Positions 1-8,044 of a stretch of 16,900 nt of DNA are shown in pieces (positions within the stretch are counted from its first letter, which is position 1; each line of letters begins with the position of its first letter). The notes beneath the pieces were generated by a model that made no database searches, was not told the origin of the DNA, and saw only the letters and a list, made by a program, of their open reading frames with translations. Origin of the DNA: RFPI01 sp964470195 (lineage in GTDB: Bacteria; Pseudomonadota; Gammaproteobacteria; Burkholderiales; Methylophilaceae); assembly GCA_964470195.1 (NCBI GenBank), contig CAYYBG010000039.1:1-16900 (forward strand). The letters run 5' to 3'. A program made the position numbers and the translations under genes.

Positions 1-141
1 GCTCTTGCTTTAACTGCTTGTGGTCAAAAAGAAGAAGCTGCTCCTGCTGATGCTGAAGCTCCTGCTGCTGAAGCTCCTGCTGATGCTGCACCTGCAGCTG
101 ATGCTGAAGCTCCTGCTGAAGCTCCTGCTGAAGCTAACTAA
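1..141 (+). CDS. Small Ala/Pro/Glu-rich lipoprotein, 3' part only
   Basis: The gene is open at the left edge of the window, so its start and most of the signal peptide are missing. The frame from base 1 reads ALALTACGQKEEAAPA and continues to a TAA at 139-141. L-T-A-C is a good lipobox, so the Cys at about residue 7 of the visible part should be lipidated after signal peptidase II cleavage. The remaining 39 or so residues are almost entirely Ala, Pro, Glu and Asp, in imperfect repeats of the type AEAPA and APADA. Such tails are usually disordered spacers; no catalytic domain is visible. A terminator follows 27 bases downstream. I do not recognise a specific family, and the function is unknown. 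Confidence 0.7.
   Translation, partial: ALALTACGQKEEAAPADAEAPAAEAPADAAPAADAEAPAEAPAEAN
37..135 (+). repeat. Imperfect short tandem repeats (Ala-Glu-Ala-Pro coding)
   Basis: The DNA is built from reiterated units of gct, gaa/gat and cct codons, for example gctgaagctcctgct repeated with small variations. All units are multiples of three bases, so changes in copy number would lengthen or shorten the lipoprotein tail without breaking the frame. The same repeats create a spurious Leu-rich open frame in a second reading frame. Confidence 0.6.
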
Positions 142-168
142 TCCTAGCTTTTTAGCAATGAACGAAAG

Positions 169-191
169 AGCCGACCTAAGTCGGCTTTTTT
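169..191 (+). terminator. Rho-independent terminator after the lipoprotein gene
   Basis: A seven-base-pair stem, agccgac (169-175) with gtcggct (180-186), closes a four-base ctaa loop and runs into a T-tract to 191. It lies 27 bases after the lipoprotein stop, and the minus-strand hydrolase gene ends at 233. Its role on the plus strand is clear. The minus-strand copy has only a short U-run, so bidirectional use is uncertain. Confidence 0.85.
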
Positions 192-232
192 GTTGTCTGC
201 GAAAGGCCTATTTTGTTGGATTGACGAGCAAT

Positions 233-1018
233 TTAGATACTCAACCAATCTAGGCCAAGATGTTGATCTGCCAATAAGATTTGATCTGGATGCCAGTTGA
301 TTGCAATGCTGAGGGTTTTTTGGGCTAGGTCTGGGGTATTGTTTTGCAAACTGAGATGCGCTGCGATGACAAATTTCAAGTCATCGTGATGAATTTCAGC
401 CAGCAGTTTAGCGCTGGTTTGATTGTCTAAATGCCCCATTCTTCCGGCTACACGTTGTTTTAAAGATGGCGGATAAGGTCCTGTTGAGAGCATATGCGCA
501 TCATGATTACATTCCAGCCAAAGCGCTTGGCAGCCACTGAGTGATGAGACGATATGTGGGGTAATGCTACCTGTATCGGTGAGTACGCCGAATTTCGCTT
601 GCCCATCGGAAAAACTATATTGCACAGGTTCTCGAGCGTCATGAGGAACAGGGAAGGGTTGAACTAGCAGGTCAGCAATTTCAAAAGCTTGATGACTATC
701 AATCAGATTGAGTAAGTCGTCTTCAATAAGGGCATCAATCTGTTTTGCTGATTGTTGCTGCATCGCGCGCATCGTGCCGTAGGTCATCAGCACTGGGATT
801 TGGTATTTTGCTGCAAGACGGGTAACCCCGGATGCATGATCTTGATGTTCATGGGTGACTAAAATGGCATCGATTTGACTGGCATCCAAGGCGATTCTAG
901 CTAACCTCATTTCAGTTTCTTTTAGGCTAAAACCACAATCCAGTAACACGCAGGTATCGCCTTGCTGAATCAGCAAGCCATTACCACCACTACCACTGCC
1001 TATGCTGGCAAAGCGCAT
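233..1018 (-). CDS. MBL-fold metallo-hydrolase (YycJ/WalJ-like)
   Basis: The 261-residue protein has the metallo-beta-lactamase fold signature. The HxHxDH metal-binding motif is H56-E-H58-Q-D60-H61. Further likely ligands are H126, D148 in LTDTG, H196 and H221 in AAHLS. The N-terminus MRFASIGSGSGGN is typical of the YycJ/WalJ subgroup of cytoplasmic MBL proteins, which are thought to act as nucleases or phosphodiesterases; the substrate here is not evident. The length matches the family (about 260 residues). The ATG is one base from the bamC stop (TAG-C-ATG), so translation is probably coupled. dapA-bamC-MBL is a recurrent order in beta- and gammaproteobacteria. No signal peptide is visible. 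Confidence 0.85.
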   Translation of the reverse strand: MRFASIGSGSGGNGLLIQQGDTCVLLDCGFSLKETEMRLARIALDASQIDAILVTHEHQDHASGVTRLAAKYQIPVLMTYGTMRAMQQQSAKQIDALIEDDLLNLIDSHQAFEIADLLVQPFPVPHDAREPVQYSFSDGQAKFGVLTDTGSITPHIVSSLSGCQALWLECNHDAHMLSTGPYPPSLKQRVAGRMGHLDNQTSAKLLAEIHHDDLKFVIAAHLSLQNNTPDLAQKTLSIAINWHPDQILLADQHLGLDWLSI

Positions 1019-1019
1019 G

Positions 1020-2282
1020 CTATTTTAATTGTTCGTACAGCAAGCTAAGAATCTGGCTAGCTGTATTATTTTTTAGGGCTTCACCGGCTTTGTTGACCAC
1101 TGTAACTTTTGAGCTACGCTCAGCCACTTGTTCAATTTTCACACGATATTGTTGGGTGTTATCCACCAGCTCCTCAGGTGGAGCTTTCCAAAATTGAAGT
1201 TTTTCGGTCACTCCAGTAGATACGGTTTTCTTCTCCTCTGCAGGTGCAGGTTTTTCTTTATCATCACCCCAGAATTTGAGCGAATCTAATAGGCCTTTTT
1301 TCTTATTGCCACCAAGAGACACATCTATATCGGTATAACGCACATAGTACATCCCAGTAGAGCGATTTCTATCCTCTACCACAAATCCAACACGGTCCAA
1401 TGCCAAACCTACACGACGCCAAGCACGATCAAAATCGTCGTTGATACTTAAGTTGACTGAGCCATCACTCTCTTTGTTGATATAGGCACGTAAAGGAGAA
1501 TTATTGGCATTTAAGATGCTTTTAGATTTTTTCTCTTCGACTCCCAATCTCACCATTAGGCGGCGCAATAATTCGGCATCAAGGTCCTCAGCTTCAGATT
1601 GTTCTTCGTCACGCTTGCTTCGCCTGTTAGGAGCGTAGCCTTGATCAAACTCTCCCAGCGTGTTTTTTATACGTACTTTTCCATCGTCTGATAAATCGAC
1701 AATAGCGCGGTGGCTGATGAAAATCTCTGTTGCACTTGGGTCCTCGCCACGGTCAATGCGGGTACGGAATTTTTGTCGGTTGTTCAAAGAGCTCAATTTA
1801 TCTAACCAACCTTGGAATTTATCAAGGTAGTTGCCTTTGTCGTCTTTCAGATTGCTGGCATCCACCCATTCAGTCTCCATGACACCGGTATCGGTGTTCT
1901 CAACTCGCACGGCAAAGCCCAGCTCAGTCCAAAACTCACGTATTACAGGCCAGATTTTTTCTGGTCTAGCTTGCACTACCAACCATCGTTGTGAGCCAGC
2001 ACGCTCAATGCGGACATTGTCAGGGTTGGGTAATAATTTTTCTTTTTGGCCGGGTTCATCGGGCTGTATTTGGCTGTAAGTCGAGTAGCTGGTTGAGCCA
2101 GGTATGCTGTAATTATCATTGGCTGAAACCGAGGTTAAATCTGGTGGAACTTCAAGCGTTTTGCCTTTGCCAGCAGATTTGTAATCAGGGGTGGTGTCGA
2201 GAAATGGAACAGATTCGCAAGCCGACAAAAGCGTTGCCAGTAAAGTAATTAGGCAAATATTTTGAACACGCATTTTTAACAT
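1020..2282 (-). CDS. bamC: Outer-membrane assembly lipoprotein BamC
   Basis: BamC (NlpB) is an outer-membrane lipoprotein of the BAM complex, which inserts beta-barrel proteins. I place the start at the ATG at 2280-2282, seven bases after the dapA stop and behind a weak AGG. A longer frame to 2336 overlaps dapA and would bury the signal peptide. An ATG at 2271-2273 is also possible. From 2282 the protein is 420 residues with a signal peptide ending at lipobox L-S-A-C (Cys22). Two helix-grip domains follow, at about residues 90-197 and 279-420. E. coli BamC has 344 residues; the extra length includes a charged Lys/Glu/Pro insert at about 325-373, flanked by the echoing motifs SLKFWG and KLQFWK. 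The adjacent genes are dapA upstream and the MBL hydrolase downstream. Confidence 0.88.
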   Translation of the reverse strand: MLKMRVQNICLITLLATLLSACESVPFLDTTPDYKSAGKGKTLEVPPDLTSVSANDNYSIPGSTSYSTYSQIQPDEPGQKEKLLPNPDNVRIERAGSQRWLVVQARPEKIWPVIREFWTELGFAVRVENTDTGVMETEWVDASNLKDDKGNYLDKFQGWLDKLSSLNNRQKFRTRIDRGEDPSATEIFISHRAIVDLSDDGKVRIKNTLGEFDQGYAPNRRSKRDEEQSEAEDLDAELLRRLMVRLGVEEKKSKSILNANNSPLRAYINKESDGSVNLSINDDFDRAWRRVGLALDRVGFVVEDRNRSTGMYYVRYTDIDVSLGGNKKKGLLDSLKFWGDDKEKPAPAEEKKTVSTGVTEKLQFWKAPPEELVDNTQQYRVKIEQVAERSSKVTVVNKAGEALKNNTASQILSLLYEQLK

Positions 2283-2289
2283 AGTTGAC

Positions 2290-3171
2290 CTATTGTTGAA
2301 TTTCAGCCTGACGCATGGCATCCAATATTCGGGCATGATGCTGCGACGAGAGGGGGACCAAGGGAAGACGAATGCCAGCTTGAATTAATCGCATTTGTGT
2401 CAATGCCCATTTCACCGGAATAGGATTGGCCTCAATAAATAAGCTTTGGTGTAGGCCAAATAGTTTTTGATTAATGCTGCAGGCTTGGCTGATATCTTGA
2501 CTCAATGCAGCCATACACATGTCATGCATGAGTTTGGGGGCAACATTGGCAGTGACCGAAATGACACCTTTTCCACCCAACAACATAAGTGGCATTGCAC
2601 TAGCATCATCACCGCTCAAAACAGTGAAGTTTTTTGGTGCTCGCATAATTAAATCGGAACCACGCTCTATATTCCCTGTGGCGTCTTTAATACCGACGAT
2701 ATTATCAATCTCTGCCAAGCGTAGCACGGTGTCATTTAGAAGATCCACCCCAGTTCGGCCAGGCACATTGTAAAGAATTTGCGGGATATCGACGCGCTCG
2801 GCGACTGCACGATAGTGCTGGTATAACCCCTGTTGTGGGGGTTTGTTGTAATAAGGAGCTACCAAAAGTGCGGCATCTGCCCCCAATTTTTTTGCTGCTT
2901 CAGTCAGCTCAATTGCTTCACTTGTCGAGTTAGCGCCAGTTCCAGCAATTACCGGAATACGCCCATTGATATATTGAACAGTATTCGCGATTAAGCTGAG
3001 ATGTTCCTCTACGCTGACAGTAGGCGATTCGCCGGTGGTGCCAACGATGACAATGCCATCGGTATTTTGCTGAAGATGAAAATCAAGTAACTGGCGTAAT
3101 GCATCATGGTCTAAACTACCGTCATCATGCATAGGCGTCACAATGGCGACTAAACTGCCCCGAAGCGTCAT
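2290..3171 (-). CDS. dapA: 4-hydroxy-tetrahydrodipicolinate synthase
   Basis: DapA condenses pyruvate with aspartate semialdehyde, the first committed step of diaminopimelate and lysine synthesis in the cytosol. The 293-residue TIM-barrel protein is full length (E. coli 292). All key residues are visible: the GTTGES loop at 44-49 with T45 and T46, Y107, Y134 in YNVPGRT, R139, and the Schiff-base lysine K162 in GIKDATGN. It is the first gene of the minus-strand operon dapA-bamC-MBL; the stop lies seven bases before the bamC start chosen here. Its promoter must lie in the 226-base spacer shared with rsxA, but I could not pick a convincing minus-strand pair of boxes. Confidence 0.96.
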   Translation of the reverse strand: MTLRGSLVAIVTPMHDDGSLDHDALRQLLDFHLQQNTDGIVIVGTTGESPTVSVEEHLSLIANTVQYINGRIPVIAGTGANSTSEAIELTEAAKKLGADAALLVAPYYNKPPQQGLYQHYRAVAERVDIPQILYNVPGRTGVDLLNDTVLRLAEIDNIVGIKDATGNIERGSDLIMRAPKNFTVLSGDDASAMPLMLLGGKGVISVTANVAPKLMHDMCMAALSQDISQACSINQKLFGLHQSLFIEANPIPVKWALTQMRLIQAGIRLPLVPLSSQHHARILDAMRQAEIQQ

Positions 3172-3290
3172 GAGAAAGAAAACCTTGAATCAATAAAGCT
3201 CAATATTTTAACTGAAACCATGCTTTTTATGGGATGTTTTAAGGGATTAAGCTGATAATTAACAATTATATGGGTATAAGTATTGATGAT

Positions 3291-3319
3291 TTGTGAAACA
3301 TTCATGAATTGTTTATATT
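3291..3319 (+). promoter_or_regulatory. Candidate sigma-70 promoter for the rsx operon
   Basis: TTGTGA (3291-3296, four of six consensus matches) and TATATT (3314-3319, five of six) are separated by exactly 17 bases. Transcription would start near 3326, giving an rsxA leader of about 70 bases. A perfect TATAAT at 3361-3366 lies closer to the gene but has no plausible -35 box. The call is by eye only. Confidence 0.4.
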
Positions 3320-3397
3320 CGCGCATTCGCTTGGCTACCCCCGAGCGCACTGTTAACAGGTATAATTCTTGAGTTTTTTATTCAGTTAATTGCCATT

Positions 3398-3976
3398 ATG
3401 TTTGAACACTATCTTTTGCTTTTTATCGGAGCGGCATTGGTCAACAATATCGTTTTGGTAAAAATTTTAGGCTTGTGTCCCTTTATGGGCGTGTCTAAAA
3501 AACTTGAGGCATCGGTTGCGATGGCGCTCGCCACTGCTTTTGTTCTGACGATAGGCTCGGGGACTAGCTACTTGATCAGTGAGTATCTGCTTGGTACAGA
3601 ACTATTCTATTTGCGCACACTCTCTTTCATCGTGGTGATTGCCGGTGTGGTTCAATTTACTGAAATGTGGATGGAAAAAAACTCTCCTGTTTTATATCAA
3701 GTATTGGGTATTTATCTGCCTCTGATTACGACTAATTGTGCGGTATTAGGTATTCCTCTTTTAAATGTCCAAGAAAAGCATAATTTTATGGAGTCGCTGG
3801 TGTTTGGTTTTGCTGGCGCTTTGGGATTTTCCTTGGTGCTGATTATTTTTGCCTCTTTGCGTGAGCGTCTAGAAGCTGCTGATACGCCCCAAGCTTTTCA
3901 GGGCGCTGCCATCGCCATGGTCACGGCAGGTTTAATGAGCATTGCGTTTATGGGTTTTGCGGGATTGGTACGCTAG
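3398..3976 (+). CDS. rsxA: Rsx/Rnf electron transport complex subunit A
   Basis: RsxA (RnfA) is a 192-residue inner-membrane subunit with about six hydrophobic helices. Known structures of Rnf/Nqr complexes place a [2Fe-2S] cluster in the membrane between the A and E subunits. The expected Cys residues are C27 in LGLCPFMGVS and C114 in TTNCAVLG, each matched by a Cys in RsxE. The Gly-rich start FIGAALVNNIVL is characteristic. The stop codon directly abuts the rsxB ATG. No obvious Shine-Dalgarno sequence precedes the ATG; MFEHYLLL fits the family start. It is the first gene of rsxABCDGE. Confidence 0.96.
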   Translation: MFEHYLLLFIGAALVNNIVLVKILGLCPFMGVSKKLEASVAMALATAFVLTIGSGTSYLISEYLLGTELFYLRTLSFIVVIAGVVQFTEMWMEKNSPVLYQVLGIYLPLITTNCAVLGIPLLNVQEKHNFMESLVFGFAGALGFSLVLIIFASLRERLEAADTPQAFQGAAIAMVTAGLMSIAFMGFAGLVR

Positions 3977-4555
3977 ATGTTGACTGCGATTTGGGTGATG
4001 CTAGCCTTGGCTTTGGCCTTGGGTCTGTTATTAGGATATTCCTCAGTAAAATTCAAAGTGGAGGGAGATCCTTTGGTGGATAGAATTGATGCGATTTTGC
4101 CGCAAACACAGTGTGGTCAATGTGGCTATCCAGGATGCAAACCCTATGCAACTGCCATTGCAGGCGGTGAAGCCGATATCAACCAATGCCCACCGGGCGG
4201 TGATGCTGGAGTTCGTGCACTGGCAGATTTGTTGGGAGTTGAATACAAACCTTTAAACACTGAGCATGGCGAACCCAAGCCAAAATCTGTGGCAGTGATT
4301 GATGAGAACGTTTGTATAGGCTGTACACTCTGTATTCAAGCTTGCCCAGTGGATGCGATTTTGGGTGCAGCAAAACATATGCACACCGTGATTGCCTCTG
4401 AGTGTACTGGTTGTGAATTGTGTGTCGCGCCATGTCCGGTGGATTGCATTACCATGGAACCGACCAAAGAGTCTCCAGAAAATTGGAAATGGCGTTATCC
4501 GGTGTATCGCATTCAAGCTGTCGCCAATCAACCTGGCTCCAGTGCCGTGCATTAA
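3977..4555 (+). CDS. rsxB: Rsx/Rnf electron transport complex subunit B (ferredoxin-like)
   Basis: RsxB (RnfB) is a membrane-anchored iron-sulfur protein that passes electrons into the complex. Residues 1-20 form one transmembrane helix. A four-Fe-S domain follows with C46, C49, C54 and C71 (CGQCGYPGC). The C-terminal two-cluster ferredoxin has C113/C116/C119/C123 and C143/C146/C149/C153. All twelve ligands are present. The 192-residue length is usual. The gene begins on the base after the rsxA stop. The C-terminus lacks the long multi-cluster extension seen in some acetogenic RnfB proteins. Confidence 0.95.
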   Translation: MLTAIWVMLALALALGLLLGYSSVKFKVEGDPLVDRIDAILPQTQCGQCGYPGCKPYATAIAGGEADINQCPPGGDAGVRALADLLGVEYKPLNTEHGEPKPKSVAVIDENVCIGCTLCIQACPVDAILGAAKHMHTVIASECTGCELCVAPCPVDCITMEPTKESPENWKWRYPVYRIQAVANQPGSSAVH

Positions 4556-4581
4556 TGATGAATCAATAAAGATCGTATTCA

Positions 4582-6357
4582 ATGATTTCTTTAAATCGTA
4601 TTGCTGAATTAATCAAGCAACCGCTCGTGCGGTCTGATATCGAGTTACGTGGTGGTGTTCATCCTGACGAACATAAGCTCGAGTCAACCCAACGAGCGAT
4701 CGCTAAATTAGCCCTTCCACAACAAATCATTTTGCCCTTGCGCCAACATGTAGGCCATTTGCCGAAGGTGTTGGTTAAAGTCGGTGAGCGCGTGAGAAAA
4801 GGGCAATTGCTTGCTGAGGCAGAGGGCAGTATCTCTGCCGCCATCCATGCGACTACCTCAGGTACAGTGACGGCGATTCAGGATCATTTAATTCCCCATC
4901 CTTCTGGGTTGCCCGACCAGTGCATTGTGCTTAAGCCCGATGGTTTGGATGAATGGGTGGAATTAAAGCCCATGCCATGGCGACAACAATCTACAGCAAG
5001 TTTGATTGAACACCTGCGTTTATCAGGTATTGTAGGTATGGGTGGTGCTGCTTTTCCAACCCAAGTAAAGTTGCGTACCACCCCTAAAAGTCCTGTGCAT
5101 ACCCTGATAGTCAATGGTGCCGAATGCGAGCCTTATATTACTTGTGATGATATGTTAATGCGTGAACGCGCAGAGCAAATTATTCAGGGCTTGGCAATAG
5201 CACGACACATTATGGGGGCAGAGCATTGCATTATCGGTATCGAGGATAACAAGCCGGAAGCGCTGCAAGCTATGTTGGATGCAGTTGAACAAGCAGATTT
5301 TGCAGTGCAAGTAAAAATTGTCGCTACCATGTATCCCAGTGGTGATGCCCGACAATTGATACGCTTATTAACCGGCGTAGAGGTTCCCAATGATAAACGT
5401 TCAACCGATGTGGGTATGCAATGCTTTAATGTAGCAACGCTTCTTTCTTTACATCGCTACTTTGATATTGGTGAGCCAGTTGTGTCACGTGTTGTGACAG
5501 TGACAGGGAGAGTACAAAAACCGCAAAACTTTGATGTGCTGTTTGGCACGCCAATGACGGATTTAATTGCGGCAGCTGGTGGAGCTTTAGCTGGCGTGGA
5601 TGACTTTATTATGGGCGGTCCTATGATGGGATTTAGCTTGCCAGGTATTCAAGTGCCAGTAACAAAAGCCAGCAACTGTATTATTGCTAGCTCACCCGAT
5701 TTGTTTCCCTCTGCACCAGAAGCATTACCTTGTATTCGCTGTGCCCGATGTGCCGATGCTTGCCCGGTACAACTCCAGCCACAGGAGCTTTATTGGTTTG
5801 CCAAATCAGAAAACATCGAAAAAGCGCGTGAATATCATTTGTTCGATTGTATCGAGTGTGGTTGTTGCAGCTATGTATGTCCCAGCAATATTCCCTTAGT
5901 TCAATACTATCGCTTCGCCAAGAGTGAAGCGATAGCCCAAGATCGTGCTAAAGAAGCGGCAAATGTAGCACGTGAGCGCAATGAATTTCGATTAATGCGT
6001 ATCGATAGAGAGAAACAGGAGCGTGCTCAGCGACATGCGCAAAAAGCATTGGGTAACAAAGAAAACAGCGATCAGTCCGCTCATTCTGCCCCAAGCGCTG
6101 CCGACGCTGCTAGCAAAAAAGCGGCAATCCAAGCGGCGATAGAGCGTGCAAAAGCGCAAAAAGCACAGATCAAACCGAAAAATGTGGAAGATGTGCCCAC
6201 TCAAGTCCAAGCTGAGATTGCTGAAATCGATGCTAGACGTGATCAGGCCAAACAGTCAGTGCTTCAGTCCACTAACCAAGTACCGCCTCAGGTGCAAACC
6301 TCGCTATTTGATGAAGCGAAATTGGATATGGATAGCTCAGCTAAGGATAAGGAATAA
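4582..6357 (+). CDS. rsxC: Rsx/Rnf electron transport complex subunit C (NADH-side)
   Basis: RsxC (RnfC) is the peripheral cytoplasmic subunit that carries the flavin/NADH site and two [4Fe-4S] clusters. Residues 1-120 form the RnfC N-terminal barrel-sandwich part. The nucleotide/FMN domain has GGAAFPT at 154-160, VNGAECEPY, and YPSGDARQL at 251-259. An SLBB-like stretch lies at about 300-340. Clusters are bound by C384/C387/C390/C394 and C423/C426/C429/C433. From about residue 440 to 591 the tail is Lys/Ala/Gln-rich and probably helical; such tails vary in length in gamma- and betaproteobacteria (E. coli RsxC has about 740 residues in all). The ATG is 26 bases after rsxB with a weak AAAGA upstream. 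The final codons carry the rsxD ribosome binding site. Confidence 0.95.
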   Translation: MISLNRIAELIKQPLVRSDIELRGGVHPDEHKLESTQRAIAKLALPQQIILPLRQHVGHLPKVLVKVGERVRKGQLLAEAEGSISAAIHATTSGTVTAIQDHLIPHPSGLPDQCIVLKPDGLDEWVELKPMPWRQQSTASLIEHLRLSGIVGMGGAAFPTQVKLRTTPKSPVHTLIVNGAECEPYITCDDMLMRERAEQIIQGLAIARHIMGAEHCIIGIEDNKPEALQAMLDAVEQADFAVQVKIVATMYPSGDARQLIRLLTGVEVPNDKRSTDVGMQCFNVATLLSLHRYFDIGEPVVSRVVTVTGRVQKPQNFDVLFGTPMTDLIAAAGGALAGVDDFIMGGPMMGFSLPGIQVPVTKASNCIIASSPDLFPSAPEALPCIRCARCADACPVQLQPQELYWFAKSENIEKAREYHLFDCIECGCCSYVCPSNIPLVQYYRFAKSEAIAQDRAKEAANVARERNEFRLMRIDREKQERAQRHAQKALGNKENSDQSAHSAPSAADAASKKAAIQAAIERAKAQKAQIKPKNVEDVPTQVQAEIAEIDARRDQAKQSVLQSTNQVPPQVQTSLFDEAKLDMDSSAKDKE

Positions 6358-6361
6358 TTCT

Positions 6362-7381
6362 ATGAGTCGATCCCCTTATGTAAGCCAAGCCCCAAGCGTT
6401 AGCCATATCATGCTAAAGGTTATGCTGGCATTAATCCCCGCAATTACTATCTATGTTTGGGTATTTGGTGCAGGAATTTTGCTCGTATTATTGTTGGCTT
6501 CTGTCACTGCGTTATTTGCTGAAGCCGTGATGCTGCGCATGCGTCAGCGTCCTATTTGGCCATTTATTAGCGATTGCAGTGCTTTGTTGACGGCCTGGCT
6601 ACTGGCTTTGTCATTACCAGCGCTAGCGCCTTGGTGGTTGGTGGTAGTGGGGACTTTGTTTGCTATCGTGGTCGCTAAACATTTGTATGGCGGCTTAGGT
6701 TATAACCCTTTTAATCCAGCAATGGTAGGTTACGCAGTGTTGCTGATCTCTTTTCCAGCCATCATGACCAGTTGGCCGGCGCCGCTCAGTTTGGCTGGAG
6801 TAGGGCTGGATTGGTCTACTCAGTGGCATATTATCTTGTCAGGTGAGTTACCCGCCGGTGTGTTGCCGGATGCGGTGAGTATGGCAACGCCATTGGATTA
6901 TATTAAAACTCAATTAAAACTCAATCATTCAGTTGACAGCATTATGCAAGCCAGTCAATTTGGCTGGCTGGCGGGTAAACAGGCTGAGTGGATAGCACTG
7001 GCTTATTTATTAGGTGGCCTATATTTACTTCAGCAAAAAATTATCACTTGGCACTTGCCCATCGCCTTTATCCTAGCAATAGCTTTGATGTCGGCTGGAT
7101 TCCATTGGTATCGGCCTGAATACTACGCTGGCTTAGGGCTGCATTTATTTGCTGGAGCCACCATGTTAGGTGCTTTCTTTATTTTGACTGACCCAGTCTC
7201 TGGACCTACCACCCCCAAAGCCAAGATCATATTTGCTGTTGGGGCTGCTATTTTGACCTATCTCATCCGCACCTATGGCGGTTATCCCGATGGTGTGGCT
7301 TTTTCGGTATTAATGATGAACATGCTAGTGCCTTTGATTGATGCATGGACCCAGCCACGCGTATTTGGACATAAGCAATGA
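6362..7381 (+). CDS. rsxD: Rsx/Rnf electron transport complex subunit D
   Basis: RsxD (RnfD) is a polytopic inner-membrane subunit with covalently attached FMN. I start it at the ATG at 6362, preceded by AAGGA eight bases upstream; the reading frame extends back into rsxC but that part is not RsxD-like. The result is 339 residues, close to the usual 350. Several transmembrane helices are evident (about 20-55, 70-107, 120-136 and 210-315). The family motif KHLYGGLGYNPFNPAM lies at 106-121. The probable flavinylated threonine is T176 in DAVSMATPLD. The stop overlaps the rsxG start by four bases (ATGA). Confidence 0.94.
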   Translation: MSRSPYVSQAPSVSHIMLKVMLALIPAITIYVWVFGAGILLVLLLASVTALFAEAVMLRMRQRPIWPFISDCSALLTAWLLALSLPALAPWWLVVVGTLFAIVVAKHLYGGLGYNPFNPAMVGYAVLLISFPAIMTSWPAPLSLAGVGLDWSTQWHIILSGELPAGVLPDAVSMATPLDYIKTQLKLNHSVDSIMQASQFGWLAGKQAEWIALAYLLGGLYLLQQKIITWHLPIAFILAIALMSAGFHWYRPEYYAGLGLHLFAGATMLGAFFILTDPVSGPTTPKAKIIFAVGAAILTYLIRTYGGYPDGVAFSVLMMNMLVPLIDAWTQPRVFGHKQ

Positions 7382-8022
7382 GTGAATCCATCTCTCAACA
7401 TAGTGTCAAAACCGCTAAGATCATGGTGATATTTACCTTGCTGGGAACGATAGCGCTGGCTTTCGTGTACATGCAAACCCAACAACCCATAGCACAAGCC
7501 GAATATGAGACGCGTATGCGACTATTCGGGCAAGTATTAAGCCATGACGCCTATGACAACGACTTGTTTAAAGACTACCTACTCATACCCGCCGGCGGTA
7601 AATTGAATAACCGTGAGAGTACTGAGTTATATCGAGCCAGCAAAGGTGGTAAGCCGGTTGCATTAGTGATGCAGGCGACTGCGCCAGACGGTTACAGTGG
7701 TGATATCAAATTGCTGATTGCGATTGATCATACTGGCAAAGTATTAGCTGTACGAGTGATTGCCCACAGAGAGACGCCAGGCTTGGGTGACTATATTGAT
7801 ATTGCCCATGACAATTGGATAGAAGTATTCGGTGGCAGCTCGTTGGCTTTGGGCGATGAGGGATGGGCTGTGAAAAAAGATGGCGGTCAGTTTATCTACC
7901 GTACAGGAGCTACTATTACCCCGAGAGCAGTGATTAAAGCTGTGCATCAAGCCTTGCAGTTTTATCATCAGCATCGTCAGCAAATATTCTCTCTGCCCAA
8001 TCAAACGCAACTGATTGGATAG
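7378..8022 (+). CDS. rsxG: Rsx/Rnf electron transport complex subunit G (flavoprotein)
   Basis: RsxG (RnfG) is a periplasm-facing subunit with covalent FMN. The 214-residue protein has one N-terminal membrane anchor (about 14-32) and an FMN-binding domain. The flavinylation motif is TGAT at 176-179 (family S/T-G-A-T), with T179 as the attachment site by homology. The ETPGLGDYI motif at 132-140 is typical. The gene overlaps rsxD by four bases. Confidence 0.94.
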   Translation: MSESISQHSVKTAKIMVIFTLLGTIALAFVYMQTQQPIAQAEYETRMRLFGQVLSHDAYDNDLFKDYLLIPAGGKLNNRESTELYRASKGGKPVALVMQATAPDGYSGDIKLLIAIDHTGKVLAVRVIAHRETPGLGDYIDIAHDNWIEVFGGSSLALGDEGWAVKKDGGQFIYRTGATITPRAVIKAVHQALQFYHQHRQQIFSLPNQTQLIG

Positions 8023-8030
8023 CAACATTC

Positions 8031-8036
8031 AAGGAG
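8031..8036 (+). promoter_or_regulatory. Ribosome binding site that decides the rsxE start
   Basis: AAGGAG sits eight bases before the ATG at 8045. It favours that ATG over an in-frame TTG at 8015, which overlaps rsxG and has no ribosome binding site. Confidence 0.8.
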
Positions 8037-8044
8037 TTAACGCT

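Noticed and set aside
20..253. 77-codon plus-strand frame rich in Leu and Lys
   Set aside because: It is the second-frame reading of the Ala/Pro/Glu repeats of the real lipoprotein gene and runs through that gene's terminator.
3168..3350. 60-codon minus-strand frame upstream of dapA
   Set aside because: It overlaps the dapA start, shows no recognisable protein character and covers the divergent promoter region.
3361..3366. Perfect TATAAT before rsxA
   Set aside because: No -35 box at 16-18 bases and no extended -10 TG; the pair at 3291-3319 is better spaced.
4253..4582. 109-codon minus-strand frame opposite rsxB
   Set aside because: It lies wholly opposite the Cys-rich, clearly coding rsxB frame and has no ribosome binding site or family features.
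6146..6361. Upstream extension of the rsxD frame into rsxC
   Set aside because: It is basic, not RsxD-like, and overlaps the rsxC tail; the ATG at 6362 has AAGGA eight bases upstream.
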